Assembly (NCBI RefSeq): GCF_030812255.1
Contig: NZ_JAUSSH010000007.1
Coordinates: forward strand, 156,978-220,977
DNA: 64,000 nt
Origin: Paeniglutamicibacter psychrophenolicus
Lineage (GTDB): Bacteria > Actinomycetota > Actinomycetes > Actinomycetales > Micrococcaceae
Reading direction: 5' to 3'
Of the stretch, positions 7,743-18,127 are shown piece by piece; the stretch's first letter is position 1; each line of letters begins with the position of its first letter. The notes under the pieces were generated by a model. The model had not been told where the DNA came from. It saw nothing but the letters and a program-made list of their open reading frames with translations, and did no database searches. Both the position numbers and the translations under genes were made by a program.

Positions 7743-9286
7743 GCCTGTCCACCGCGCGGCGTACCCAGGCGCCCCTCCCGTCCTCCGACACCGGCCTGGT
7801 CCGCTCCAAGGGCCTGGCCTCCGGCCAGCTCGGGCTCTTCGCCGCGGTCATGATCGGGATCTCCACCATCGCCCCGGCCTACGTGCTGACCTCCTCGCTG
7901 GGTCCCACGGTCCAGGCGATCGGCACCCAGCTGCCGGCGATCTTCATCATCGGGTTCATCCCGATGTTCCTGGTCGCCCTGGCCTACCGCGAACTGAACG
8001 CCGACACCCCCGACTCGGGGACCACCTTCACCTGGGTCTCCCAGGCCTTCGGCCCGGTGCTGGGCTGGCTGGGAGGATGGGGGCTGCTGGCCGCCAACAT
8101 CATCGTGCTTTCCAACCTTGCCGGGGTGGCCGTTGACTTCTTCTACCTCTTCCTGGCCCAGGTAACCGGAAACCCCGCGCTGGCCGAGCTGGCGAACAAC
8201 AAGCTGCTCAACGTTGCCACCTGCCTGGTGTTCGTGGGTGCCGCGGTGTGGATCGCCTGCCGCGGGCTGACCACCACCCGCATCGTGCAGTACGTGCTGG
8301 TCGGTTTCCAGCTGGCCGTGCTGGCCTGGTTCACCATCGGGGCCGTCACCAAGGCCGCCGCGCAGCCCGGACACCTGGCCTTTGACGCCTCCTGGTTCAA
8401 CCCGATGCACATCGATTCCTTCTCCGCCTTCGCCGTGGGGTTGAGCCTGTCGATCTTTGCGTTCTGGGGTTGGGACGTGTGCCTGACCATGAACGAGGAA
8501 ACCAAAAACGGTGAGAAGACCTCCGGCCGCGCCGCCGCGCTCACGGCCATCGGCGTGCTGGCGATCTACCTGCTCGGCTCGATCGCCATGCTGATGTTCG
8601 CCGGCATCGGGGAGAGCGGGCTGGGCCTGCGCAATCCGGAGAATGCGGAGAACGTGTTCACCTCCATCGCCACCCCTGTCATGGGGCCGTTCGCGGTCCT
8701 GCTCTCGCTGGCAGTGCTCTCTTCCTGCGCAGCGTCACTGCAGTCCACCATGATCTCCCCGGCCCGCTCGCTGCTGGCCATCTCCCACCACGGGGCGCTG
8801 CCCAAGCAATTCGCGTCGATCAACAGGTTCAAGTCCCCGGCCTTCGCCACCGTGGTCGCCGGAGGCGTCTCGGCAGGCTTCTACGCGCTGATGCGCGTGC
8901 TGAGCAACAATGTCTTGAACGACACCATCCTGGCGTTGGGCATGATGATCTGCTTCTACTACGGGCTCACCGCCCTGGCCTGTGTCTGGTACTTCAGGCA
9001 CACGGCCCTGGACTCGGTGCGCAACTTCGCGCTGCGCCTGCTGGCCCCGCTGCTCGGCGGCATCGCGCTGGTGGCGGTGTTCATCCAGACAGCCGTCGAT
9101 TCCTGGGACCCGGCGTACGGTTCGGGCTCGGAGATCTTCGGGGTCGGACTGGTCTTCGTGATCGGCGTGGGCATCATTGCCCTCGGTGCGTTGTTCTTGG
9201 TGGGGGCGGCGGCACGCCGTCCGGAGTTCTTCTCGGGGCGCAGCCTGCCCCGCAAGGCACCTGGCTCGGCCAAGGACCGGGTCTAA
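7739..9286 (+). CDS. APC family amino acid/polyamine permease
   Basis: A 515-residue integral membrane protein with about 12 hydrophobic segments. The first, LGLFAAVMIGISTIAPAYVL, has the unwound glycine-rich substrate motif of the amino acid-polyamine-organocation superfamily. The start ATG overlaps the aguA stop by 4 bp. Its position between a deiminase and an amidase suggests import of agmatine, putrescine or an amino acid amide; the exact substrate is not readable. Length and topology look complete. Confidence 0.9.
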   Translation: MSLSTARRTQAPLPSSDTGLVRSKGLASGQLGLFAAVMIGISTIAPAYVLTSSLGPTVQAIGTQLPAIFIIGFIPMFLVALAYRELNADTPDSGTTFTWVSQAFGPVLGWLGGWGLLAANIIVLSNLAGVAVDFFYLFLAQVTGNPALAELANNKLLNVATCLVFVGAAVWIACRGLTTTRIVQYVLVGFQLAVLAWFTIGAVTKAAAQPGHLAFDASWFNPMHIDSFSAFAVGLSLSIFAFWGWDVCLTMNEETKNGEKTSGRAAALTAIGVLAIYLLGSIAMLMFAGIGESGLGLRNPENAENVFTSIATPVMGPFAVLLSLAVLSSCAASLQSTMISPARSLLAISHHGALPKQFASINRFKSPAFATVVAGGVSAGFYALMRVLSNNVLNDTILALGMMICFYYGLTALACVWYFRHTALDSVRNFALRLLAPLLGGIALVAVFIQTAVDSWDPAYGSGSEIFGVGLVFVIGVGIIALGALFLVGAAARRPEFFSGRSLPRKAPGSAKDRV

Positions 9287-9323
9287 CCACCACCCGGGTC
9301 GATCCGGCACCGCATACATTCCC

Positions 9324-9354
9324 GTCTGTTCGCCCCCAATGGGGGCGAACAGAC
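9324..9354. terminator. Perfect 14-bp hairpin between permease and amidase
   Basis: GTCTGTTCGCCCCC (9324-9337) pairs exactly with the sequence at 9341-9354 around a 3-nt AAT loop. No T run follows, so it is not a canonical intrinsic terminator. It may attenuate transcription, mark an mRNA 3' end, or protect the upstream messages. It ends 26 nt before the amidase ATG. Confidence 0.5.
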
Positions 9355-9380
9355 AAATCCAGAAAGCATTAGTTACCCTC

Positions 9381-11384
9381 ATGAAACGACAGTTCACCAT
9401 CCACGAAGCGTCCATCGAGGAGACCTTGCACGCCCTCGAAGCCGGCCAGGTGAGCGCCGTCGAGCTGGTCGCCGCCCACCTGGCCCGCATCGGGCGCTTT
9501 GACAGGTCCACGGTGAGGCTCAATGCGGTGCCGGTGCTGAACCCCAACGTCTTTGCCCAGGCCGCGGCCTCGGATGCGCGGCGGCGCGCAGGGAAGGCCG
9601 GGTCCCTGGAAGGAGTGCCGTTCACCGTCAAGGACAGCTACATGGTCGCCGGGCTCACCGTGGCCTCCGGCTCACCGGCCTTCAAGGACCTCGTGGCCCA
9701 GCACGACGCATTCACCTTGGCCCGCATCCGCGAGGCCGGGGGAGTGCTGCTGGGCAAGACCAACATGCCTCCCATGGCCGACGGCGGCATGCAGCGCGGT
9801 CTCTACGGACGCGCCGAAAGCCCCTACAACACCAACTACCTCGCCGCTGCCTACGCGTCGGGCTCGTCCAACGGCTCGGCGGTCGCCACCGCTGCCAGCA
9901 TGGGGGTCTTTGGCATGGGGGAGGAAACGGTGTCCTCGGGCCGCAGTCCCGCCTCCAACAACGGGCTGTGCGCCTACACTCCCTCGCGCGGGGTCATCTC
10001 GATCCGCGGCAACTGGCCGTTGTTCCCGACCCGCGACGTCGTGGTCCCGCACACCCGTTCCATGGATGACATGTTCCGGCTGCTGGACGTGGTCGTCGCC
10101 GACGACCCCAAGACCGCGGGGGATTTCTGGCGCGACCAAGAGGCCGTCGAACTGCCTGCCGCCTCGTCCGTGCGCCCCGAAAGCTACGCAAGACTGGCCG
10201 ATGCCGACGCCTTGAAGGGCAGGCGCTTCGGGGTGCCGCGGATGTACCTGGGGCAGGAGCCCATGTTCCCGATCCGCGTGCGCCCCAGCGTACTGGCGCT
10301 CTGGGCGGCAGCCCGCAAACGGCTCGAGGACCTCGGGGCCACGGTCGTCGAGGTCGACTTCCCGGTCATCGAAAAATACGAGGGCGACACCCCGGGCGGA
10401 GAGCAGCTCGGCGCCCTCGGCGTGCTGCCCGAGGGATGGATGGATATCGAATTCAACGAGATCCTCTCCCACGGCTGGGACACGTTCCTGCGCGAAAACA
10501 ACGACCCGGCACTGAACCGCCTGGCCGATGTAGACCACGCCAGGATCTTCCCCGCGCCCGCGGGGTCGTTGCCCGACCGCTACGACGAGGTCGCGGACTA
10601 CGAGAACCGATACCGCGACGTGGTGCAGCTGGCGGCCGACGGCCTGCCCGAACTGGCCGACCTGCCCGGATTCGCCCGGGGGCTCAAGGCCCTTGAGGCC
10701 CTGCGCAAGGAACTGTTCGAGGACTGGCTCACCGAGCACCACCTCGACGGGGTGCTCTTCCCCGCCAACTCCGATGTCGGCGCCGCCACCGCAGACATCG
10801 AGAAGGAAGCGGCCGACAAGGCTTGGGAAAACGGGATCTTCTTCTCCAACGGCAACTACGCGATGCGCCACTTCGGCATCCCGTCCATCACCGTGGCCAT
10901 GGGCACGATGGACGACATCGGCATGCCGGTGGGGCTCACGTTCGCCGGTCCGGCCTATGCGGACAACGCGATCCTCGGATGGGGCTGGGCCTTTGAGCAT
11001 GCAGGCACCCTGCGCACGGCCCCTGCGTTCGCTCCCGGGCTGCCCGGGGACCGGAGCTGGTCAGATAGCCCTGCAGGCACATGGACCGAAACGCCGGAAA
11101 TATCCATCACGGCAGGGGTGGACCCCGCAAGCCAGCACGAGGGCGCCCGGCACGTGCTTCTTGAGGGCAGCGTCCGGGCCCCGCAGTGCGCCGCGCTCCG
11201 GCTGACTGTCAATGGCGAACCGGCGGCGGTCCTGCGCGAAGGAACAACATGGAGGGCCACTGCGGTCCTGCCTGCGGCGGCGGAACCGGCTGCCGTCGGG
11301 TCGAACCCGGCCGGGCGTAGCCTGGCGGTTATCCATGTGGTGGCAGGCGGAGGACTGGCGGCCGGGGCCTATACGGAGATCTAG
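9381..11384 (+). CDS. Amidase-signature hydrolase with C-terminal extension
   Basis: A 667-residue amidase-signature enzyme, longer than the usual 450-550. The Ser-Ser-Lys triad elements are visible: Lys in FTVKDSYMVAG, the GSSNGSAVA loop, and EETVSSGRSPASNNG with the nucleophile region. The normal DTGGS(I/V)RxPA is altered to ETVSSGRSPA. Residues from about 560 onward form a beta-rich tail not needed for the fold. The start is ATG 9381. In this operon it may hydrolyse an amide or carbamoyl product of the deiminase, but the usual partner enzyme is a nitrilase-type amidohydrolase, so the substrate is open. Confidence 0.85.
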   Translation: MKRQFTIHEASIEETLHALEAGQVSAVELVAAHLARIGRFDRSTVRLNAVPVLNPNVFAQAAASDARRRAGKAGSLEGVPFTVKDSYMVAGLTVASGSPAFKDLVAQHDAFTLARIREAGGVLLGKTNMPPMADGGMQRGLYGRAESPYNTNYLAAAYASGSSNGSAVATAASMGVFGMGEETVSSGRSPASNNGLCAYTPSRGVISIRGNWPLFPTRDVVVPHTRSMDDMFRLLDVVVADDPKTAGDFWRDQEAVELPAASSVRPESYARLADADALKGRRFGVPRMYLGQEPMFPIRVRPSVLALWAAARKRLEDLGATVVEVDFPVIEKYEGDTPGGEQLGALGVLPEGWMDIEFNEILSHGWDTFLRENNDPALNRLADVDHARIFPAPAGSLPDRYDEVADYENRYRDVVQLAADGLPELADLPGFARGLKALEALRKELFEDWLTEHHLDGVLFPANSDVGAATADIEKEAADKAWENGIFFSNGNYAMRHFGIPSITVAMGTMDDIGMPVGLTFAGPAYADNAILGWGWAFEHAGTLRTAPAFAPGLPGDRSWSDSPAGTWTETPEISITAGVDPASQHEGARHVLLEGSVRAPQCAALRLTVNGEPAAVLREGTTWRATAVLPAAAEPAAVGSNPAGRSLAVIHVVAGGGLAAGAYTEI

Positions 11385-11406
11385 GCCCCCGCGGCCTGGT
11401 GTCCTG

Positions 11407-12039
11407 CTAGAGCGAGACCGACAGCAGGGCGATGGCTTCCTGGGCGCCCTCGAACGTCACCAGGGCCTCTTCGCGGCGTCCGGAGGCATGCAGCAACAGC
11501 TCGCCCGCGCGCCCGGTGATGGCCACCGAGGTGCTGGACTTGCGCGCCACGTGGCGCCGGCCGTCTGGCAGCACCAGGATGATCCCGACATCGACTCCGC
11601 GGTAGTAGTGCGCGGCCCGGCGCACCAGATCCTCCCACAGCAGGTCTTCGTACCTGGAGTCGAGCGCACGCGGAACCCAGCGGTCGCCCGCACGGCGGAC
11701 GTCCTCGGTGTGGATGAAGAACTCGGAGAGGTTCGCGGCATGGTCCATGCGGGGCACCGACAGCGGGGAGATCCTCGGGGCGCCGGCCTTGAATTCATCC
11801 ACGATCGAGGCGTAGGCATTGCGATCCAGCGCGCGATCGGCGCGGCGGGAAAGTTCGGCCTCCATGCGGTGCGCCAGGGGCTTCAGCACCAGGCCCGCGG
11901 CCAGCAGCGACTGCTCCCGCAGCACCAGGTGCGCGGCCAGGTGCCGGGTCTCCCATCCTGCGCACAGGGTGGGGGCCGTTGGCCCTGCCGCCAGCAGGAC
12001 TTCGGCCAATACTTCACGCGAGGCTGGTACGAAATGCAT
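11407..12039 (-). CDS. TIGR03085 family metal-binding protein (DinB/mycothiol-transferase fold)
   Basis: A 210-residue member of the actinobacterial TIGR03085 family. The N-terminal helical part has APTLCAGWETRHLAAHLVLRE, with the conserved W..RHLAAHL histidines, then a MDHAANLSEFFIHTEDVRRA segment typical of the maleylpyruvate isomerase-like fold that binds a metal and often mycothiol. The start is ATG 12039, supported by a TAGTTT box 7 nt upstream; the longer frame to 12132 lacks similarity. Biochemical role is unknown. It is divergent from hisI. Confidence 0.85.
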   Translation of the reverse strand: MHFVPASREVLAEVLLAAGPTAPTLCAGWETRHLAAHLVLREQSLLAAGLVLKPLAHRMEAELSRRADRALDRNAYASIVDEFKAGAPRISPLSVPRMDHAANLSEFFIHTEDVRRAGDRWVPRALDSRYEDLLWEDLVRRAAHYYRGVDVGIILVLPDGRRHVARKSSTSVAITGRAGELLLHASGRREEALVTFEGAQEAIALLSVSL

Positions 12040-12046
12040 CACTTCG

Positions 12047-12052
12047 AAACTA
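12047..12052 (-). promoter_or_regulatory. -10 box of the TIGR03085 gene (leaderless)
   Basis: On the minus strand TAGTTT lies 7 nt from ATG 12039, with no ribosome binding site in between. The spacing matches the leaderless pattern seen at hisI and polA in this window. Confidence 0.4.
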
Positions 12053-12169
12053 ACACGTTCGGAGGCACTTGGAGCCCCTGTGTCGCGCCCGGGTCGCGGC
12101 ATCTGTGGCCAAATCGTCACCGGGGGTCGCACCCACGTGGGTCGGCCCGCGTTTTGCCGCCCGTGGCAC

Positions 12170-12175
12170 TAGACT
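12170..12175 (+). promoter_or_regulatory. -10 box of the hisI-trp promoter (leaderless)
   Basis: TAGACT ends 7 nt before the hisI ATG. There is no Shine-Dalgarno in the gap, so the mRNA probably starts at the initiation codon. This is the only evident promoter upstream of trpE, which would place trpE under the hisI promoter. No trp leader peptide is visible. Confidence 0.55.
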
Positions 12176-12182
12176 GGTGTGG

Positions 12183-12584
12183 ATGTCGCAGAACCCAGCC
12201 TTCGCCGCCCCCGCCTCCGTTGACGGGAAATTGTCCGCGCAGATTTCCGCCGCCCTGAAGAAGGACGACGCCGGATTGGTGGCCGCCGTCATCCAGCAGC
12301 ACGGCACCGGTGAGGTGCTGATGCTCGGATGGATGGACGAGGAGGCACTGCGCCGCACCCTGACCACCGGGCGGGTGACCTTCTGGTCCCGCTCGCGCCA
12401 GGAATACTGGCGCAAGGGCGACACCTCCGGGCACTCCCAGCTGGTCCGCTCCGTGGCCCTTGACTGCGACGGAGACGCCCTGCTGGTGGTCGTCGACCAG
12501 ATCGGCGCCGCCTGCCACACCGGGACGCGCACGTGCTTCGACGGCCGCGAACTGCCCGCCGTCGTGGGCCGCCGCGTTTCCTGA
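12183..12584 (+). CDS. hisI: Phosphoribosyl-AMP cyclohydrolase
   Basis: A 133-residue cytosolic zinc/magnesium enzyme that opens the adenine ring of phosphoribosyl-AMP, the third step of histidine synthesis. Diagnostic stretches are [32 protein letters not shown], the metal-binding [16 protein letters not shown] and [11 protein letters not shown], which supply the three conserved cysteines. It is a stand-alone HisI, not fused to HisE (which is at 3013). It lies 46 bp before trpE in a mixed his-trp operon. Confidence 0.94.
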   Translation: MSQNPAFAAPASVDGKLSAQISAALKKDDAGLVAAVIQQHGTGEVLMLGWMDEEALRRTLTTGRVTFWSRSRQEYWRKGDTSGHSQLVRSVALDCDGDALLVVVDQIGAACHTGTRTCFDGRELPAVVGRRVS

Positions 12585-12630
12585 TTTTCCCCCCGCTCGA
12601 CTCCGTACACGCAAGGACCATTCTTCGCTC

Positions 12631-14190
12631 ATGCAAGCTCTCGGCGCCCTGACCCCCACCCGCGAGCAATTCCGCGCGCTCGCCGCGGAACGCCGCGTCG
12701 TTCCCGTAAGCATGAGGGTGCTGGCCGATGCGCTGACACCCATCTCCATCTACCGCCGGCTGGCGGACGGCCGCCCCGGAACCTTCCTGATGGAATCCGC
12801 GGCCGCCGGGGGAGTGTGGTCGCGCTACTCCTTCATCGGCGTGAACTCGCCCGCCACGCTGACCACCCTGGACGGCAAGGCCCACTGGCAGGGCACCCCG
12901 CCGGCGGGCATGCCCACCGAGGGCAACCCGGTCGAGGTGCTGCGCGACACCGTCCGCGCCCTGCGCACCGAAGCGCTGCACGGGCTGCCGCCGCTGACCA
13001 GCGGCATGGTCGGCTTCATCGGCTGGGAGGCCGTGCGCCACTGGGAAAAGCTGCCCAACCCGCCGGCCGACGACCTGCACCTGCCCGAGCTGGCCATGAA
13101 CCTGGTCGGCGACATGGCCGTGCACGACAACACCGACGGCACCCTGACGCTGATCGCCAACGCCATCAACTTCAACGGCACCACCGAGGGTGTCGACGGC
13201 GCCTACGACCACGCCGTGGCGCGCCTGGGCGAGATGCTCGAGGCGCTCGGCGAGGCGGCGGACAACCCGGTCTCGGTGCTCTCGGGCACCGACGTCCCGG
13301 CCGAAGAGCTGATGAACGCCGTCACCCACTCCTGGGACGAGGACTCCTACCGCCGGGCGGTGCTGCGCGGCAAGGAAGCCATCGTCGACGGCGAGGTCTT
13401 CCAGGTGGTCGTCTCCCGCCGCTTCGAGCTCGAGACCCACGCCGACCCGCTGGACGTGTACCGGATCCTGCGCGGCACCAACCCCAGCCCCTACATGTAC
13501 CTGTTCTCGCTGCAGGATGCCCACGGCAAGGGCTACTCGATCGTCGGTTCCTCGCCCGAGGCGCTGGTCACCGTCAACGACGACCACGTGGTCACCCACC
13601 CGATCGCCGGCTCGCGCCCGCGCGGGGCCAACTACGAGGACGACCAGCTGCACGAAAAGAACCTGCTGGCCGACGAGAAGGAACGCGCCGAGCACCTGAT
13701 GCTGGTGGACCTCTCGCGCAACGACCTGTCCAAGGTCTGCGTCCCGGGCTCGGTCGAGGTCACCCAGTTCATGGAGGTCGAGCGCTTCAGCCACATCATG
13801 CACCTGGTCTCCAACGTGGTCGGCAAGCTGCAGCCAGGCACCGACGGCTACGACGTGCTCGCCGCGACCTTCCCGGCCGGCACGCTGTCCGGGGCCCCGA
13901 AGCCGCGGGCACTCTCGCTGCTCGACGAGCTCGAACCCTACCGCCGCGGCATCTACGGCGGGGTGGTGGGCTACCTGGACTTCACCGGGGACATGGACAT
14001 GGCCATCGCCATCCGCTCCGCGCTGATCAAGGGCAACCGCGCCTACGTGCAGGCCGGCGGCGGCATCGTCGCCGACTCCGACCTGGACGCCGAGGCACTG
14101 GAAACCATCAACAAGTCGGCCGCACCCCTGCGCGCCGTCTGGGCCGCCGGGACCATGGCGCCGGCACAAGTGGACGGCACCAACACATGA
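12631..14190 (+). CDS. trpE: Anthranilate synthase component I
   Basis: A 519-residue enzyme making anthranilate from chorismate and ammonia supplied by TrpG. The N-terminal domain has the feedback site FLMESAAAGG (usual form LLES) and SRYSFIG. The chorismate-binding domain has GEVFQVVVSRRFE, VGSSPEALV, HPIAGSRPRG and ATFPAGTLSGAPK. The start is ATG 12631. No trpG lies beside it. The stop overlaps the next start (ATGA). Feedback inhibition by tryptophan is expected from the conserved N-terminal site. Confidence 0.95.
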   Translation: MQALGALTPTREQFRALAAERRVVPVSMRVLADALTPISIYRRLADGRPGTFLMESAAAGGVWSRYSFIGVNSPATLTTLDGKAHWQGTPPAGMPTEGNPVEVLRDTVRALRTEALHGLPPLTSGMVGFIGWEAVRHWEKLPNPPADDLHLPELAMNLVGDMAVHDNTDGTLTLIANAINFNGTTEGVDGAYDHAVARLGEMLEALGEAADNPVSVLSGTDVPAEELMNAVTHSWDEDSYRRAVLRGKEAIVDGEVFQVVVSRRFELETHADPLDVYRILRGTNPSPYMYLFSLQDAHGKGYSIVGSSPEALVTVNDDHVVTHPIAGSRPRGANYEDDQLHEKNLLADEKERAEHLMLVDLSRNDLSKVCVPGSVEVTQFMEVERFSHIMHLVSNVVGKLQPGTDGYDVLAATFPAGTLSGAPKPRALSLLDELEPYRRGIYGGVVGYLDFTGDMDMAIAIRSALIKGNRAYVQAGGGIVADSDLDAEALETINKSAAPLRAVWAAGTMAPAQVDGTNT

Positions 14191-14792
14191 GCACCACAAC
14201 GAAACCCCGCCGCAGTTCCAAGCGCTCCGTGATGCTGCTGGGGCTGCTCGGCGCGGTGCTGGCGCTGGCCACCAGCACCCGGACCTGGATCAACGTCCAG
14301 CCCGAGGTCGGCTCCGTGAAGATCCCGCTGATCCAGATCGCGGGCTCCGATGCCGCCACCGCCGTGGCCGCGCTGGCCGTGGTGGCCCTGGCCGGCTCGC
14401 TGGCCGCGATGATCGCGGGGAAAATTGCCCGCTACATCATCGCCGCGATCCTGCTGCTGGCAGGAGGCGGCATCGCCGGCGCCGGCATCTCGGTGCTCGC
14501 CGATCCCGTGTTTGCCGCCGCCACCAAGGTCGGGGAAGCCACCGGGTTGAACACCTCCGGCGGCGACTACGACCTGACCCCCTGGCCCTGGTTCGCGGTG
14601 CTGGCCGGCGCGATCCTCGTGGCCAGCGCGTTGCTGCTGGGCATCACCGGCCGGAACTGGGCCGGGTCGCGCAAGTACGCCCGCGACGCGGTGGCAACCG
14701 CGCCCGGGACCACGGCGGCCGAGCCGACGGGGCAGATCGATGAGATCTCCGGCTGGGACTCGCTCTCCCGGGGGGATGATCCCACCGGCTGA
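14187..14792 (+). CDS. Trp biosynthesis-associated membrane protein, TIGR02234 family
   Basis: A 201-residue protein with four hydrophobic helices (about 15-32, 55-75, 80-105, 135-155), a basic N-terminus (TTKPRRSSKRS) and an acidic C-terminus. Membrane proteins of this type are found in actinobacterial trp operons between trpE and trpC and belong to the TIGR02234 (Trp_oprn_chp) family. The conserved W in STRTWINVQ and the TPWPWFAVL segment fit. Function is unknown; a role in tryptophan or anthranilate handling at the membrane is only suggested by position. It overlaps trpE by 4 bp. Confidence 0.85.
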   Translation: MSTTTKPRRSSKRSVMLLGLLGAVLALATSTRTWINVQPEVGSVKIPLIQIAGSDAATAVAALAVVALAGSLAAMIAGKIARYIIAAILLLAGGGIAGAGISVLADPVFAAATKVGEATGLNTSGGDYDLTPWPWFAVLAGAILVASALLLGITGRNWAGSRKYARDAVATAPGTTAAEPTGQIDEISGWDSLSRGDDPTG

Positions 14793-14906
14793 TGCGCACA
14801 CACTGCGCAACATGGCATGCCATCGCCTTAAAGAATGGCAGAATGGAACCGAGAAATGAATCGGGGCCACTCCCGATTGGCACGAGGTGAGAAGGAGTCT
14901 CCCACC

Positions 14907-15158
14907 ATGGCTAACGCCAACACCCAGATCGATCCAATGCACGCAGAAGAAATCGGCCACGGCAACTCGAAGGCCGCTTGGGCGGCCGTCGGCATCATGA
15001 TGGTCGGCTTCGTCGCCGGCGGCATCGCCTTCGCAGCACACAACCACCTCGTGGTGTACATCTGCTCCGGCGTCGTCCTGCTCGGCCTGGTCGTCGGCTG
15101 GATCATGAAGAAGGCCGGCTACGGCGTCAACGGCTCCAAATCGGGTGACTCGCACTAG
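14907..15158 (+). CDS. HGxxPAAW-motif membrane protein
   Basis: An 83-residue protein with [13 protein letters not shown] near the N-terminus, a version of the HGxxPAAW motif that names this actinobacterial family, and two hydrophobic helices (about 27-45 and 49-68). The start is ATG 14907, with GAAGGAG upstream. It sits in the trp operon just before trpC. Function is unknown, but the conserved position beside trp genes and the TIGR02234 protein makes a shared role in the pathway plausible. Confidence 0.8.
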   Translation: MANANTQIDPMHAEEIGHGNSKAAWAAVGIMMVGFVAGGIAFAAHNHLVVYICSGVVLLGLVVGWIMKKAGYGVNGSKSGDSH

Positions 15159-15160
15159 CC

Positions 15161-15991
15161 GTGAGCGTACTAACTGAAATCATCGCGGGCGTCCGGATCG
15201 ATCTGGACGCCCGTCGGTCCATCCGGAGCCAGGCGCAAATCGAGACCGACGCCACTTTGGCGGCCCCGGCACGTGACGGCTATGCCGCCCTGGGCGGCAA
15301 CACCGACCCCGGGGCACGCGACGCCTCGATGCGCGTGATCTCCGAGGTCAAGCGCAAATCCCCCTCCAAGGGGGAGCTGGCCGACATCGGCAGCCCCGCG
15401 GACCTGGCCCGTGCCTACGCCGCCGGGGGCGCCTCGGTGATCTCCGTGCTGACCGAGGAACGCCGCTTCGGCGGTTCGCTGGCCGACTTCGACGCGGTGC
15501 GCGCCGCGGTGGACATCCCGCTGCTGCGCAAGGACTTCACCGTCGACGCCTACCAGATCCACGAGGCCCGTGCCCACGGTGCCGACCTGGTGCTGCTGAT
15601 CGTCGCGGCCCTGGATGACGCGCAGCTGCGCGAATTCCTCGACCTGACCCACGCCCTGGGCATGAACGCCCTGGTCGAGACGCACACCGAGGAAGAAATC
15701 GCCCGCGCCGTGAAGCTCGGGTCCAAGATCATCGGCGTGAACGTGCGCAACCTCAAGACCCTTGAGGTGGACCGCGGCAACTTCGCCCGCCTGGCCGAAA
15801 ACATCCCCTCCGATGTCGTCATCGTGGCCGAATCCGGGGTCCGCGACGTCGCGGATGTCGAGCACTATGCGTCCCACGGTGCCGATGCGGTCCTGGTGGG
15901 CGAGGCCCTGGTCAAGGACAACGACCCGCGTGCCGCCGTTCAGCGCTTCATCGAGGCCGGAACCGCCGCCAAGCCGGCCCGCGACCGCTAA
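15161..15991 (+). CDS. trpC: Indole-3-glycerol phosphate synthase
   Basis: A 276-residue TIM-barrel enzyme converting carboxyphenylaminodeoxyribulose phosphate to indole-3-glycerol phosphate. Visible active-site pieces are [13 protein letters not shown] (substrate-binding Lys), [38 protein letters not shown] and [12 protein letters not shown]. The start is GTG 15161, two bases after the preceding stop, giving tight coupling. It is a monofunctional TrpC; no TrpF is fused or adjacent. Confidence 0.95.
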   Translation: MSVLTEIIAGVRIDLDARRSIRSQAQIETDATLAAPARDGYAALGGNTDPGARDASMRVISEVKRKSPSKGELADIGSPADLARAYAAGGASVISVLTEERRFGGSLADFDAVRAAVDIPLLRKDFTVDAYQIHEARAHGADLVLLIVAALDDAQLREFLDLTHALGMNALVETHTEEEIARAVKLGSKIIGVNVRNLKTLEVDRGNFARLAENIPSDVVIVAESGVRDVADVEHYASHGADAVLVGEALVKDNDPRAAVQRFIEAGTAAKPARDR

Positions 15992-16046
15992 GCAACACCC
16001 CCAAAACCCCCTCGAAGAATTCCTGAGCAAGAAAAGGATGCGCCAG

Positions 16047-17332
<1,286 letters not shown>

Positions 17333-17336
<4 letters not shown>

Positions 17337-18127
17337 GCCCCGTATCCAAGAGTGCCGCGGCGATCGCCGCGGCCCGTGCCGAAGGCCGCCCGGCGCTGAT
17401 CTGCTACCTGCCCGCCGGCTTCCCCGACGTGCAGGGCACCATTGACGCGGCCGTGGCGATGGCCGAGAACGGCGCCGACATCATCGAGGTCGGCATCCCG
17501 TACTCGGACCCCGTGATGGACGGCTCGGTCATCCAGGCCGCCACGGTCCAGTCGCTGGCCCAGGGCTTCAAGGTCGCCCAGGTGTTCGACATCGTCAAGG
17601 GCATCACCGAGCGCTGCGACGCCACCGTGATGATCATGACCTACTGGAACCCGGTGCTGCGCATGGGCGTGGACGAGTTCTCCCGCCGCCTGGCCGAGGC
17701 CGGCGGCGCCGGGCTGATCACTCCCGATCTGGTCCCCGACGAGGCGGCCGAGTGGTTTGAGGCCTCCGACAAGTACGGCCTTGACCGCGTCTTCCTGGTC
17801 GCACCGTCCTCCACCGAGGCCCGCATGAAGGCCACCGTGGACGCCAGCCGCGGCTTCGTCTACTGCGTCTCGGTCATGGGCGTCACCGGCGCCCGCGCCG
17901 AGGTCTCCGACGCCGCTGCCGCCGTGGTCGCCGCGGCCCACGCCGCCGGAGCCGAAAACGCCTGCGTCGGCCTGGGTGTCTCGCAGCGCAAGCACGTGGA
18001 AGAAATCGGCGCCTACTCCGACGGCGTCATTGTGGGCACCGCCCTGGTCGCGGCCCTGCGCGACGGGGGAGTGGACGCGGTGGCCAAGCTGACCGCGGAA
18101 CTCAGCGGGCGGGCAGTGAACGCATGA
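17333..18127 (+). CDS. trpA: Tryptophan synthase alpha chain
   Basis: A 264-residue TIM barrel that cleaves indole-3-glycerol phosphate to indole and G3P, passing indole to TrpB. Seen: [29 protein letters not shown] with the catalytic Glu and Asp, [10 protein letters not shown] and [15 protein letters not shown]. It starts at GTG 17333 inside the trpB stop and its own stop overlaps lgt by 4 bp, continuing the operon. Length is normal. Confidence 0.95.

Noticed and set aside
12585..12630. trp attenuator/leader peptide before trpE
   Set aside because: Only 46 bp separate hisI from trpE, with no Trp-rich leader and no competing stems.
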